From an uncultured Nitrospinaceae bacterium (GTDB lineage: Bacteria; Nitrospinota; Nitrospinia; Nitrospinales; VA-1), in assembly GCA_905182935.1 (NCBI GenBank), contig CAJJDL010000333.1, positions 1 through 7,131 of the forward strand: 7,131 nt of DNA. The letters are read 5' to 3'. The first letter of the stretch is position 1. Each line of letters starts with the position of its first letter. The notes below the pieces were generated by a model. That model was given only the letters and a program-made list of their open reading frames with translations, made no database searches and was not told where the DNA came from. Positions 1 through 5,906 of the stretch are shown in pieces. The translations under genes were made by a program, and so were the position numbers.

Positions 1-66
1 AAAATAACTTTCTAGATCAATTCTCAACGATATGTCGATAGCAAACACTAACCCAACAATCCTCAT
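1..66 (-). CDS. Possible start of a further gene, cut by the left window edge
   Basis: An ATG on the minus strand lies five bases after the stop codon of the GHMP kinase gene, and its frame stays open for all 22 codons to the window edge. The peptide begins MRIVGLVFAIDISLR and continues with RIDLESYF. I do not recognise a family from so few residues. The very short spacing is what would be expected of a translationally coupled next gene in the same operon. Against it, there is no Shine-Dalgarno motif, and 22 open codons can arise by chance in A+T-rich DNA. If real, it may share the kinase's sugar pathway, but that is inferred from position only. Confidence 0.3.
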   Translation of the reverse strand, partial: MRIVGLVFAIDISLRIDLESYF

Positions 67-71
67 GTTGG

Positions 72-1067
72 TTAAACCGTTTGCACGCGAAGCCCTCGAT
101 GAACAAACCGAAATGGAATTACTTGACCTTTGAGGCGAGTCAACTCAGCAGAAACCGATGCCTTCTTTTTAGGTGGCACCATAAAAGCAATACACCCGCC
201 TCCCCCTGCACCGCATACTTTGGCCGCTTTTGCTCCTTTTTGCATTGCACCCAATATAAGTTTATTCATCATAGGAGTACTTATAGCTGGAGCTAATGCT
301 TTACGTATCTGCCATTCCTTTTTAAACAAGGTAGTCACTTCCGCCATCTTCCCTGTAGTCAATGCCCTATCCATCTCCCTGGCTATCTTGGCTATTTTTT
401 TTAATTTTTCTATTGTTACTCGGTCGCCATCCAAGACCTTCTTCATAACTTCCCAATTATTGATTCCAGACTGTCTGGGGTTTCCTGTATAACATAAAAT
501 CATTTTCTCACTCAATTCATCTAAAGAGACAGGCAACGCAACTGAATCAACCCCGAGAAATCCTGGCCTTACAGAGCGTACCCCACCATATAAAGGTGGA
601 AAATAATCCTGATAACCGGTGGGAACAGAAATAATCTGCGTCTCAATATTCTTCGCCACCTCTAATATTTGTTTTTTACTAAGACCTTTTTTTGTAAATG
701 CATTAAGTGCACCATGCAAAGCTATATTTAATGCGGAAGAGCCTCCAATGCCTGAACCAGGTGGTGCCTCACTTGAGGTCACAACACTTAACCCGCGTTT
801 AGGTTGATAATATTTCAGCGTTCTTAAAATTAAATGCAGAGGATGCCTTTCGGGCAAGGACTCAATCGATCTAAATTCGGATTTTAGGTGGAGGTCTTTT
901 GACTCAACAAAAACCCTCTTATCGTTTCTTGGAGTTAACTCAACTGTAGCATAAAGATTAATAGCTGCGTTGAGCGTAGGGGGATTTTTAAATTGGAGGT
1001 AAAGCGGCCAGATATCGAGAGTCCCTCCGGCCAAGTCGATCCGAGTAGGCGCGGTGCTTTTAATCAT
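72..1067 (-). CDS. GHMP-family sugar kinase (HddA/fucokinase-like, COG2605 type)
   Basis: Probable cytoplasmic ATP-dependent small-molecule kinase of 331 residues, about the usual length for this family. All three GHMP motifs are visible. Motif 1 is the N-terminal RIDLAGGTLDI (residues 9-19), motif 2 is the phosphate-binding loop PPGSGIGGSSA (102-112), and motif 3 is the glycine-rich KVCGAGGGGCIAF (283-295). The segment PTGYQDYFPPLYGG (149-162) matches the family's catalytic-Asp region, where heptose-phosphate kinases have GKQDQ; D154 is the likely catalytic residue. Known relatives phosphorylate D-glycero-D-manno-heptose 7-phosphate or L-fucose during nucleotide-sugar synthesis for lipopolysaccharide, capsule or S-layer glycans. 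The exact substrate here cannot be read from sequence. The start is supported because motif 1 sits directly behind MIKSTAPT, as in homologues. No Shine-Dalgarno precedes it. It lies 116 bp downstream of the MlaC-like gene on the same strand, so co-transcription is possible but not assured. Confidence 0.93.
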   Translation of the reverse strand: MIKSTAPTRIDLAGGTLDIWPLYLQFKNPPTLNAAINLYATVELTPRNDKRVFVESKDLHLKSEFRSIESLPERHPLHLILRTLKYYQPKRGLSVVTSSEAPPGSGIGGSSALNIALHGALNAFTKKGLSKKQILEVAKNIETQIISVPTGYQDYFPPLYGGVRSVRPGFLGVDSVALPVSLDELSEKMILCYTGNPRQSGINNWEVMKKVLDGDRVTIEKLKKIAKIAREMDRALTTGKMAEVTTLFKKEWQIRKALAPAISTPMMNKLILGAMQKGAKAAKVCGAGGGGCIAFMVPPKKKASVSAELTRLKGQVIPFRFVHRGLRVQTV

Positions 1068-1080
1068 GCAATTAAATTAA

Positions 1081-1100
1081 TGCCGACTACACAGCCGGCA
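1081..1100 (-). other. Weak stem-loop just upstream of the kinase gene
   Basis: TGCCG and CGGCA form a 5-bp GC-rich stem around a 10-base loop. Read on the minus strand it is followed by the T-rich run TTAATTTAATT, and it ends 13 bases before the kinase start codon. It could be a weak terminator of the upstream MlaC-like transcript, an attenuator in the kinase leader, or chance. The stem is short and the U-run is interrupted, so I do not call it a terminator. Confidence 0.2.
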
Positions 1101-1183
1101 GTGTTTGAGTTTTTATACGGTGAGGACAGATTAATGCGTTTATACCATAACTTCTAGCGCTATCAGAATTCAAAAACCTATTA

Positions 1184-1816
1184 CTATAGATTGCCAGTAG
1201 CTTTTGATCCTTTTTCTAACTCGTTTATCTTTTTTGTTAATTTTTCAACCAACACCTCATAAGAATCTCTACGAATAATTTTTGTAAATTGAGCTTTATA
1301 ATTACGAATCATACTGACACCCTCAATAACAAAATCGTAAACCTTCCATTGCCCGTTGCCTAAGATTAATTTATAGTCAACTCTGATGGTATTATTTGAT
1401 CGAACAATATTTGTTTTCACAAGAGCATACTTGCCTTTGACCACCTCATCGAGAAAATTTATTTTTTCATCCCTGTAAGACTCCAGTTTGCTAGCGTATG
1501 AATTTTCAAGCAACCCTTTAAATAATTTAATAAAATTCTGTTTCTTCTGATCTGAAAGCGAATCGTAGGTTTTCCCAAGTGAACGCCTCACCATTTGAGA
1601 GTAATTAAAACGTTCATCAATGGCTTTTTGCATAGCTATCCTTCTATCACCTTTACTGCTCTCCATACTATCTTTTTTAGCAATTTTAATTACTTCGTCG
1701 ATGGTGTTTTTTAATTGACTTGTAGCATCCGAGCCTGCAAGGCAAACGGAAGCTGTCATCAAATTAATCGATAATCCAATTACGAATAAAAGTACTGGGA
1801 AGTTTGTTAGTTTCAT
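1184..1816 (-). CDS. MlaC/Ttg2D-family periplasmic phospholipid-binding protein
   Basis: Secreted lipid carrier of the MlaC (toluene tolerance Ttg2D) family; 210 residues is the normal length. A Sec signal peptide covers roughly residues 1-27, with a hydrophobic core at 7-20 and likely cleavage after CLA. C25 lacks a proper lipobox, so the product is probably soluble in the periplasm. Family signatures are clear: FNYSQMVRRSLGKTYDSLS (70-88), followed by NFIKLFKGLLENSY, and then WKVYDFVIEGVSMIRNYK (157-174), which continues into the QF..I.RRDSYE block. Known MlaC proteins ferry phospholipids between an outer-membrane lipoprotein complex and the MlaFEDB ABC transporter. No such ABC genes are present; the same-strand upstream neighbour is an RND transporter 134 bp away. 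The paired HpnM (MlaC-like) and HpnN (RND) proteins of hopanoid loci are a precedent, but specific orthology is not shown. The gene ends in tandem stops TAG TAA. No Shine-Dalgarno is visible at the start. Confidence 0.93.
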   Translation of the reverse strand: MKLTNFPVLLFVIGLSINLMTASVCLAGSDATSQLKNTIDEVIKIAKKDSMESSKGDRRIAMQKAIDERFNYSQMVRRSLGKTYDSLSDQKKQNFIKLFKGLLENSYASKLESYRDEKINFLDEVVKGKYALVKTNIVRSNNTIRVDYKLILGNGQWKVYDFVIEGVSMIRNYKAQFTKIIRRDSYEVLVEKLTKKINELEKGSKATGNL

Positions 1817-1844
1817 TTTAAATTCGCCGTAAACAATTTAAGTT

Positions 1845-1892
1845 TTATTTCTGATTAAAACTGTTAGTACCTTATCAGAAATAAGTATTTCT
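1845..1892. repeat. Overlapping inverted repeats with half-site TATTTCT upstream of the MlaC-like gene
   Basis: Two perfect inverted repeats share an arm. TTATTTCTGAT (1845-1855) pairs with ATCAGAAATAA (1874-1884), giving 11-bp arms and an 18-base spacer. AGAAATA (1877-1883) also pairs with TATTTCT (1886-1892), giving 7-bp arms and a 2-base centre. The heptamer TATTTCT thus occurs at 1846-1852 and 1886-1892 in direct orientation, 40 bp apart, and inverted at 1877-1883. The 16-bp palindrome with a short centre looks like a binding site for a dimeric regulator, with the third half-site as an auxiliary contact. As RNA, the long repeat would form a hairpin in the leader, but it is not followed by a clean U-run, so an operator is preferred over a terminator. 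The binding protein is unknown. Confidence 0.5.
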
Positions 1893-1897
1893 ATCAA
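1869..1897 (-). promoter_or_regulatory. Candidate sigma-70 promoter of the MlaC-like gene
   Basis: On the minus strand, a -35 box TTGATA (1897-1892, five of six consensus bases) is separated by exactly 17 bp from TAAGGT (1874-1869). The latter matches the -10 consensus at its three most conserved positions (T1, A2, T6). The predicted start would be an A at 1862, giving a leader of about 46 bases. The 16-bp palindrome at 1877-1892 fills the spacer and touches the -35 box, a classical repressor position. The -10 box is weak, so the promoter may need an activator or be spurious. Confidence 0.35.
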
Positions 1898-1950
1898 GCC
1901 TTGGCAACAGTCAGCGGGCTTACAATAGCTACTTTATAATATTACTGCGT

Positions 1951-4467
1951 TTATAAGACTGCCTGACTTTTAGGTTCCGGACCAAGAGGTTTAAAAACTT
2001 CAATTAATAGCGGAAGTAAAGTTAAATTACTTAAAAGAGCTACAGCCATCGCGACACCAGTGAGAAAACCAAAATATATCGTGGGAATAAAATTTGATAG
2101 AGTCAATATAGAAAATCCTACCGTTACTGTAATTGAAGTGTAATAAATGGCCCTACCAATACTTTGATGGCAAAGCAAAACAACTTCTTTATAGTTTGGT
2201 TTGTCAATAAATTCTCGTTTGAATCTATGCACGTAATGAATCGCAGCATCTACGGCTATTCCAATTGTTATCGCTGCAATAGTTATAGTCATCATATCTA
2301 GTGGAATCTTGAGCCAACCCATCATCCCAAGGATTGTACCGGCAGAAAGGACATTAGGAATAATTGCCAATAAAGCCAAACTAATATTGCGAAATAAAAT
2401 CACAAACATTGTAAGGATTGCAAGAAACACCACCCCAAGTGTCACAATTTGCGACTGATAGAGACTATTCAGCATGTTGTTATACAATACCGCCATCCCC
2501 GTGAAGCGAATCCTTGACTCTTCAATTTTTAATTCATCCACAAGGTGCCGTTTAATCTTTTCCATTAAAGTCCCTCGGTTTAGCGTGGGGTTGGTTTCCT
2601 CTATGCGAAGAGTAATACGAATCTGATTAGCGTCAGCGGACAAATACGGCTCTAAAAATGTCTTCTTTGCCTGTTTTGGGAAAAGCTTCCGGTATAATGT
2701 TAAATCATAGTCATCTGGAACTCGACCATCGTTTAGCAACCTGACAACTTTCAAAGTTGTTGCTATGGAAAGAACTTTCCCCACCTGCGGTTGAGTTTCA
2801 AGGTAGTCATGTATTTTTTCAACCTCTAATAACTTTTCGGAGTTAAACCAGTAGTTTTCTTGTTCATATTCTTCCACTTCACCGAAAGGATCATCTGACG
2901 GGTCCATCACTGCTCTTTCTTTTTCCACTTCTTCAATGTAAGTAAAAAAATCTTCCTCGGCATCAATAACAATGCTTAAAGGAGTCGTCCCTCCAAGTTG
3001 CGTATCAATCACACTCATTCCCTGGTAAATTTCTGTATCTTTTTTAAAATAGTCGATGAAACGATTATCCACCTGTAATTGAGCAATTCCCGCAATACTC
3101 ATTAAAGCGAGAACTACCGACATGCATAGAATCTTATTTTTATTTCCAAGGGTAAATAACCCGATACTACTAGTTAATTTTTTAGTGATGTCCTGGCTAG
3201 ATACCGCTTCTTTTGGGCTCATCAACATTAAAAATGACGGAAAAAGGACAAAAGAAATTATAAATACTAAGATAATCCCGATAGTCATGACCCAGCCAAA
3301 GTCTATAACCGGACGTATCCCGCTAACCACTAATGAAATGAATGCCACAATAGTTGTAAGGGCCGTGTAAAAACAGGGCTGGAACATGGCCCTAGTAGTC
3401 TTCGATACTAATTCGGATTGGCTCATACCTGGGTTTGCAGTATAAAGTTCTCCATATCTAACAATTAGATGAACCGTCAATGCAATGGTGATAATGGTGA
3501 GAATAGAAATAAAATTAGAGGATATTACTGTAACCCTCCAATCTAACCACCCCAAATAACCCACCATAATCCAAGCAGAAGTAATACAACAGAGCATGGG
3601 AATAACAACCCACCTAATCTTCCTAAAAAAGAACCACATTGAAATAACCATGAGACAAAACACTCCGATACCAAATACATAAAGGTCGGTTTCTATCAAA
3701 TCGACCATGTCAGAGGTGATCATAGGCAACCCGCCTAAAAAAATCTTAGCCTTATCACGATATTTATCCAGAATAAGGCGAACTTTTTTAATTTCACCTC
3801 TTTGAATATCTTGTATGTGCGCAAGGTGTTTTTTAAACTCCAGCGAAACCTCACTTAGTTTTATTTCTTCTTCAGGAGTTAGAAGTTCTTGGATTCTCTT
3901 TTTTTCTCGCAGATCATCCCTCAACTCCATAAGGGAGTAATATTTTTCATCTCGCTTATAGATTGCTAATAAAGAAGTCGTTTTCCCATCGGGACTAGCC
4001 AAAAGTTTTCTATAAATTGGACTCTCCATAAATTCTTTTTTAGCTAGTTTTTTATCTAATCCTGGAGTTTCCAATGTCCTTGGATTACTTGCTAAATCAG
4101 ATATATTAACCCTTGGGCTATTCAACAAAGGAACATCCAAGATACTTACGACAGATTGAATTCTTTTTAGCTTGGAAAGATCCTCCTTCAATCCTCGCAA
4201 ACCATCCAAAGAATCTTTTGAAAGAAGATCATTAAATGGGGTGTAAGTTATAACTAAAAAATCTTCTGATCCATAAGTTTTGCTTGTTGCTCTGTGGTAA
4301 CGCAAGTCCCCATCATTTTCTAAGACCAATGAATCTGCTGACGCATCCAGTCTAAAATTTTTGACATATAATCCAGAAACACCCACTAATAAAGCAATCA
4401 ACATCAGCCATACCTTGGGGTGAGCAAGAATTAATTTATCGTAAAGTTTTGATGACATTGATTCCAT
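1951..4467 (-). CDS. RND-superfamily transporter, MMPL/HAE3 type
   Basis: Inner-membrane exporter of 838 residues with the internally duplicated RND plan. TM1 is at about 18-36, followed by a large periplasmic loop (37-261), TM2-TM6 (about 262-412), TM7 (446-463), a second periplasmic loop (464-671), and TM8-TM12 (about 672-823). TM10 carries the typical GIAVDAAIHYVHRF motif (736-749) with D740 as likely proton-relay residue. The matching TM4 segment, ITIALTVHLIVRY, has no acid. The first loop begins DASADSLVLE and contains a highly charged, probably helical stretch (about 171-240). The second loop has a very acidic segment (504-550) followed by YWFNSEKL and HDYLETQPQVGKVLS, features I associate with this subgroup. 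Such proteins use proton motive force to move lipids or other hydrophobic molecules. The downstream MlaC-like gene suggests a lipid substrate, by inference. M4 is an alternative start with GGA five to seven bases upstream; M1 has no Shine-Dalgarno. Confidence 0.9.
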   Translation of the reverse strand: MESMSSKLYDKLILAHPKVWLMLIALLVGVSGLYVKNFRLDASADSLVLENDGDLRYHRATSKTYGSEDFLVITYTPFNDLLSKDSLDGLRGLKEDLSKLKRIQSVVSILDVPLLNSPRVNISDLASNPRTLETPGLDKKLAKKEFMESPIYRKLLASPDGKTTSLLAIYKRDEKYYSLMELRDDLREKKRIQELLTPEEEIKLSEVSLEFKKHLAHIQDIQRGEIKKVRLILDKYRDKAKIFLGGLPMITSDMVDLIETDLYVFGIGVFCLMVISMWFFFRKIRWVVIPMLCCITSAWIMVGYLGWLDWRVTVISSNFISILTIITIALTVHLIVRYGELYTANPGMSQSELVSKTTRAMFQPCFYTALTTIVAFISLVVSGIRPVIDFGWVMTIGIILVFIISFVLFPSFLMLMSPKEAVSSQDITKKLTSSIGLFTLGNKNKILCMSVVLALMSIAGIAQLQVDNRFIDYFKKDTEIYQGMSVIDTQLGGTTPLSIVIDAEEDFFTYIEEVEKERAVMDPSDDPFGEVEEYEQENYWFNSEKLLEVEKIHDYLETQPQVGKVLSIATTLKVVRLLNDGRVPDDYDLTLYRKLFPKQAKKTFLEPYLSADANQIRITLRIEETNPTLNRGTLMEKIKRHLVDELKIEESRIRFTGMAVLYNNMLNSLYQSQIVTLGVVFLAILTMFVILFRNISLALLAIIPNVLSAGTILGMMGWLKIPLDMMTITIAAITIGIAVDAAIHYVHRFKREFIDKPNYKEVVLLCHQSIGRAIYYTSITVTVGFSILTLSNFIPTIYFGFLTGVAMAVALLSNLTLLPLLIEVFKPLGPEPKSQAVL

Positions 4468-4603
4468 TAGTTGTCGAAAAAGAGTAAATGATTAAAGCCA
4501 AATTAACGCCAAAATATGGAGACCACGGATTGAAGGTATTTTTTCAAAGGACTATCTCTTGAGGACGCCTGACTTTGCTAAAAAACCCTCATTCATTAAT
4601 AAG

Positions 4604-4621
4604 CTTACATCCAAATGTAAG
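4604..4621. repeat. 18-bp inverted repeat, possible operator
   Basis: CTTACAT and ATGTAAG are perfect 7-bp arms around the 4-base centre CCAA. The repeat lies 137 bp upstream of the RND start and far from the rightward promoter, so if it is an operator it more likely serves the RND gene. The size fits a dimeric regulator site. Arms of this length are also expected a few times by chance in a window this long, so its location is the main support. Confidence 0.3.
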
Positions 4622-4845
4622 TAATAAGTCGCCCGAAAGCAGCACTAAAGTAATAATAAAGTTAGCCAGAATTATCCGTCGGAGATACTGTCACGAATCC
4701 TAACATGAGTCAACACGCCTCAATATTATAAAAAAAATTAAGTCTATTTTTCTAAGCACTTAAAAATATGGCCGGCCAAATAATTGTATTTTATACGAAT
4801 ATACTTTACATAAGATCACTTAAAGCAATTGAAAAATAAAGCGTT

Positions 4846-4888
4846 AAAAAAAAATCTGTTTGACTTAAAATTATAAACCACTTAGACT
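4846..4888 (+). promoter_or_regulatory. Candidate sigma-70 promoter with UP element for the lipoprotein operon
   Basis: The -35 box TTGACT (4860-4865, five of six consensus bases) is followed after 17 bp by TAGACT (4883-4888, four of six, with T1, A2 and T6 kept). A run of nine A residues at 4846-4854 falls at about -49 to -41 relative to the predicted start, where the proximal UP-element subsite binds the alpha subunit C-terminal domain. Predicted transcription start is the A at 4895, giving a leader of about 45 bases before the first lipoprotein gene. A CACTTA hexamer at 4879-4884 overlaps the -10 box. Confidence 0.55.
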
Positions 4889-4939
4889 ATTGTGACCTCG
4901 ATAAACAACCAATAACTACCGACGCGATATTCATATTAA

Positions 4940-5884
4940 ATGAAGCTCCACTTATTTAAAAATTTTAAACACGCTATTGCGGTGGGTCTGATGGCTATAA
5001 TTGCTGTGGGCTGTGGCAAAGCAAAAGTCGAGGTTTATCATGGGACTGAGGCTAATTGGGATTATCCAAAAACCGTTGCCATTCTCCCCTTCTCTTATGA
5101 GACTTCAATTACTGAGCAGAAACGGCCTCATCAAATTTTACGTGCGGTATTTTTTAATTACTTCAGTTATTTGGGGTACACAGATATACCAATTGAAACA
5201 GTAGACTTGAAGATATCCCCGTTAATTAAAGCTGGTACCAGCATTAAAGATATATCTAATGCGCAGTTAATGAAAATACTGGGAACCGATGCTGTTATTC
5301 GAGGGCACGTGATAAACGCCACTAATTTTACTGCCGGGATTTATGCAGAGACAAGTATCGAAGCAAAGTTGGAAATGGTTGATTTACGAACGGGTGACTT
5401 ATTGTGGGAAACAAAACACACGGAGCTTAGCACTTCAAGTATTATTACGCCCTCATTGATAGACATGATTGCAGAGCAAACTGCAAACGCTGAAGTTAAT
5501 AAAGCCTATCATAAGGTGTCGGAGTCTTTTATATTAAAAGTACTCGCAAAAGTTCCTGACCCAGCAAGCTTACGGCATGAGCACGTTCAACTTCCTCGTA
5601 TCATATCGATTGATAGCAACATCAAAAAAAATACTCGATTGCTACCCAATGACGTCATATATGTCAGTATGAAAGGAGACTCTAAATTAGATGCTCATTT
5701 CGATATCGGAAGCTATAAAACTAGAATACCAATGAAGGAAGTTTCAACGGGTCTCTACACTGGAAGTTTCCGCATTAAAAAAGGAGATCAAACTAATAGC
5801 TCCATAATTATAGGAAGTTTATCCAATAAAAAAGGATTAACCGCTAAGAAATTTTATAAAAAAGGTCTGGTCTTTATAAAATAG
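4940..5884 (+). CDS. GNA1162/DUF799-like lipoprotein with C-terminal beta-sandwich-type domain
   Basis: Predicted lipoprotein of 314 residues. The lipobox AVGC puts the acylated cysteine at C25, after an n-region rich in K and H and a hydrophobic core (12-24). G at +2 suggests sorting to the outer membrane. Residues about 35-205 resemble the GNA1162 (DUF799) family, whose fold is related to the TolB N-terminal domain and LpoB. Marks are KTVAILPFSYE (44-54), ILGTDAVIRGHV (113-124) and MVDLRTGDLLW (146-156). Residues about 217-314 form an extra domain with FDIG (254-257), IPMKEVSTGLYTGSF (263-277) and KKGD (280-283). This pattern looks like an Ig-like beta-sandwich module of extracytoplasmic bacterial proteins and is not part of the core family. 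The next gene, 22 bp away, encodes a paralogous core, so the two products probably work together. Function is unknown; relatives have been linked to envelope assembly. No Shine-Dalgarno precedes the start, but the signal peptide fixes it. Confidence 0.85.
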   Translation: MKLHLFKNFKHAIAVGLMAIIAVGCGKAKVEVYHGTEANWDYPKTVAILPFSYETSITEQKRPHQILRAVFFNYFSYLGYTDIPIETVDLKISPLIKAGTSIKDISNAQLMKILGTDAVIRGHVINATNFTAGIYAETSIEAKLEMVDLRTGDLLWETKHTELSTSSIITPSLIDMIAEQTANAEVNKAYHKVSESFILKVLAKVPDPASLRHEHVQLPRIISIDSNIKKNTRLLPNDVIYVSMKGDSKLDAHFDIGSYKTRIPMKEVSTGLYTGSFRIKKGDQTNSSIIIGSLSNKKGLTAKKFYKKGLVFIK

Positions 5885-5898
5885 ACTCTGGCACTAAT

Positions 5899-5903
5899 GA
5901 GGA
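5899..5903 (+). promoter_or_regulatory. Ribosome binding site of the second lipoprotein gene
   Basis: GAGGA lies three bases before the ATG at 5907 and inside the 22-bp gap after the preceding stop. It is the only clear Shine-Dalgarno at a gene start in the window. The spacing is tight but usable, and it supports this ATG as the start. Confidence 0.6.
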
Positions 5904-5906
5904 AAA

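Larger units (their letters stand above)
4468..4939. other. 472-bp intergenic region between divergent transcription units
   Basis: No credible gene is seen here. Open frames starting with ATG at 4488 (24 codons) and 4768 (23 codons) lack convincing ribosome sites and recognisable products. The region is strongly A+T-rich to the right of about 4725. It contains an inverted repeat at 4604-4621, the palindrome GGCCGGCC at 4770-4777, CACTTA hexamers at 4757, 4817 and 4879, and a rightward sigma-70 promoter candidate at 4860-4888. I found no convincing minus-strand promoter for the RND gene, although one must lie here or be of a non-sigma-70 type. Confidence 0.7.

Noticed and set aside
49..74. 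Stem (CCAACA/TGTTGG) after the kinase gene as a rho-independent terminator
   Set aside because: The stem is short, not GC-rich, and has no T-run on the minus strand after it; it also overlaps a possible start codon.
130..492. 120-codon plus-strand open frame opposite the kinase gene
   Set aside because: It lies wholly antisense to a gene with all three GHMP motifs, and its translation shows no recognisable domain.
1896..1921. AAGCC/GGCTT hairpin after the RND gene as a terminator
   Set aside because: Only five base pairs around a 16-base loop with no following U-run.
1135..1955. TGCGTTTATA direct repeat at 1135-1144 and 1946-1955, extendable to 13 of 14 matches
   Set aside because: Pairs of this length and similarity are expected by chance several times in a 7-kb A+T-rich window, and there is no shared context.
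3122..3370. 82-codon plus-strand open frame opposite the RND gene
   Set aside because: It is antisense to RND transmembrane segments, and the frame is explained by codon bias of the opposite strand.
1951..4467. Assignment of the RND protein as HpnN, the hopanoid transporter
   Set aside because: The pairing with an MlaC-like gene is suggestive, but no hopanoid genes are present and the loop motifs fit a different MMPL subgroup as I recall it.
4488..4562. 24-codon plus-strand open frame starting MIKAKLTPK
   Set aside because: Only a weak AGAG precedes it and the product is not recognisable; frames of this length are common by chance.
4768..4839. 23-codon plus-strand open frame starting MAGQIIVF
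   Set aside because: It has no ribosome binding site and lies upstream of the predicted promoter.
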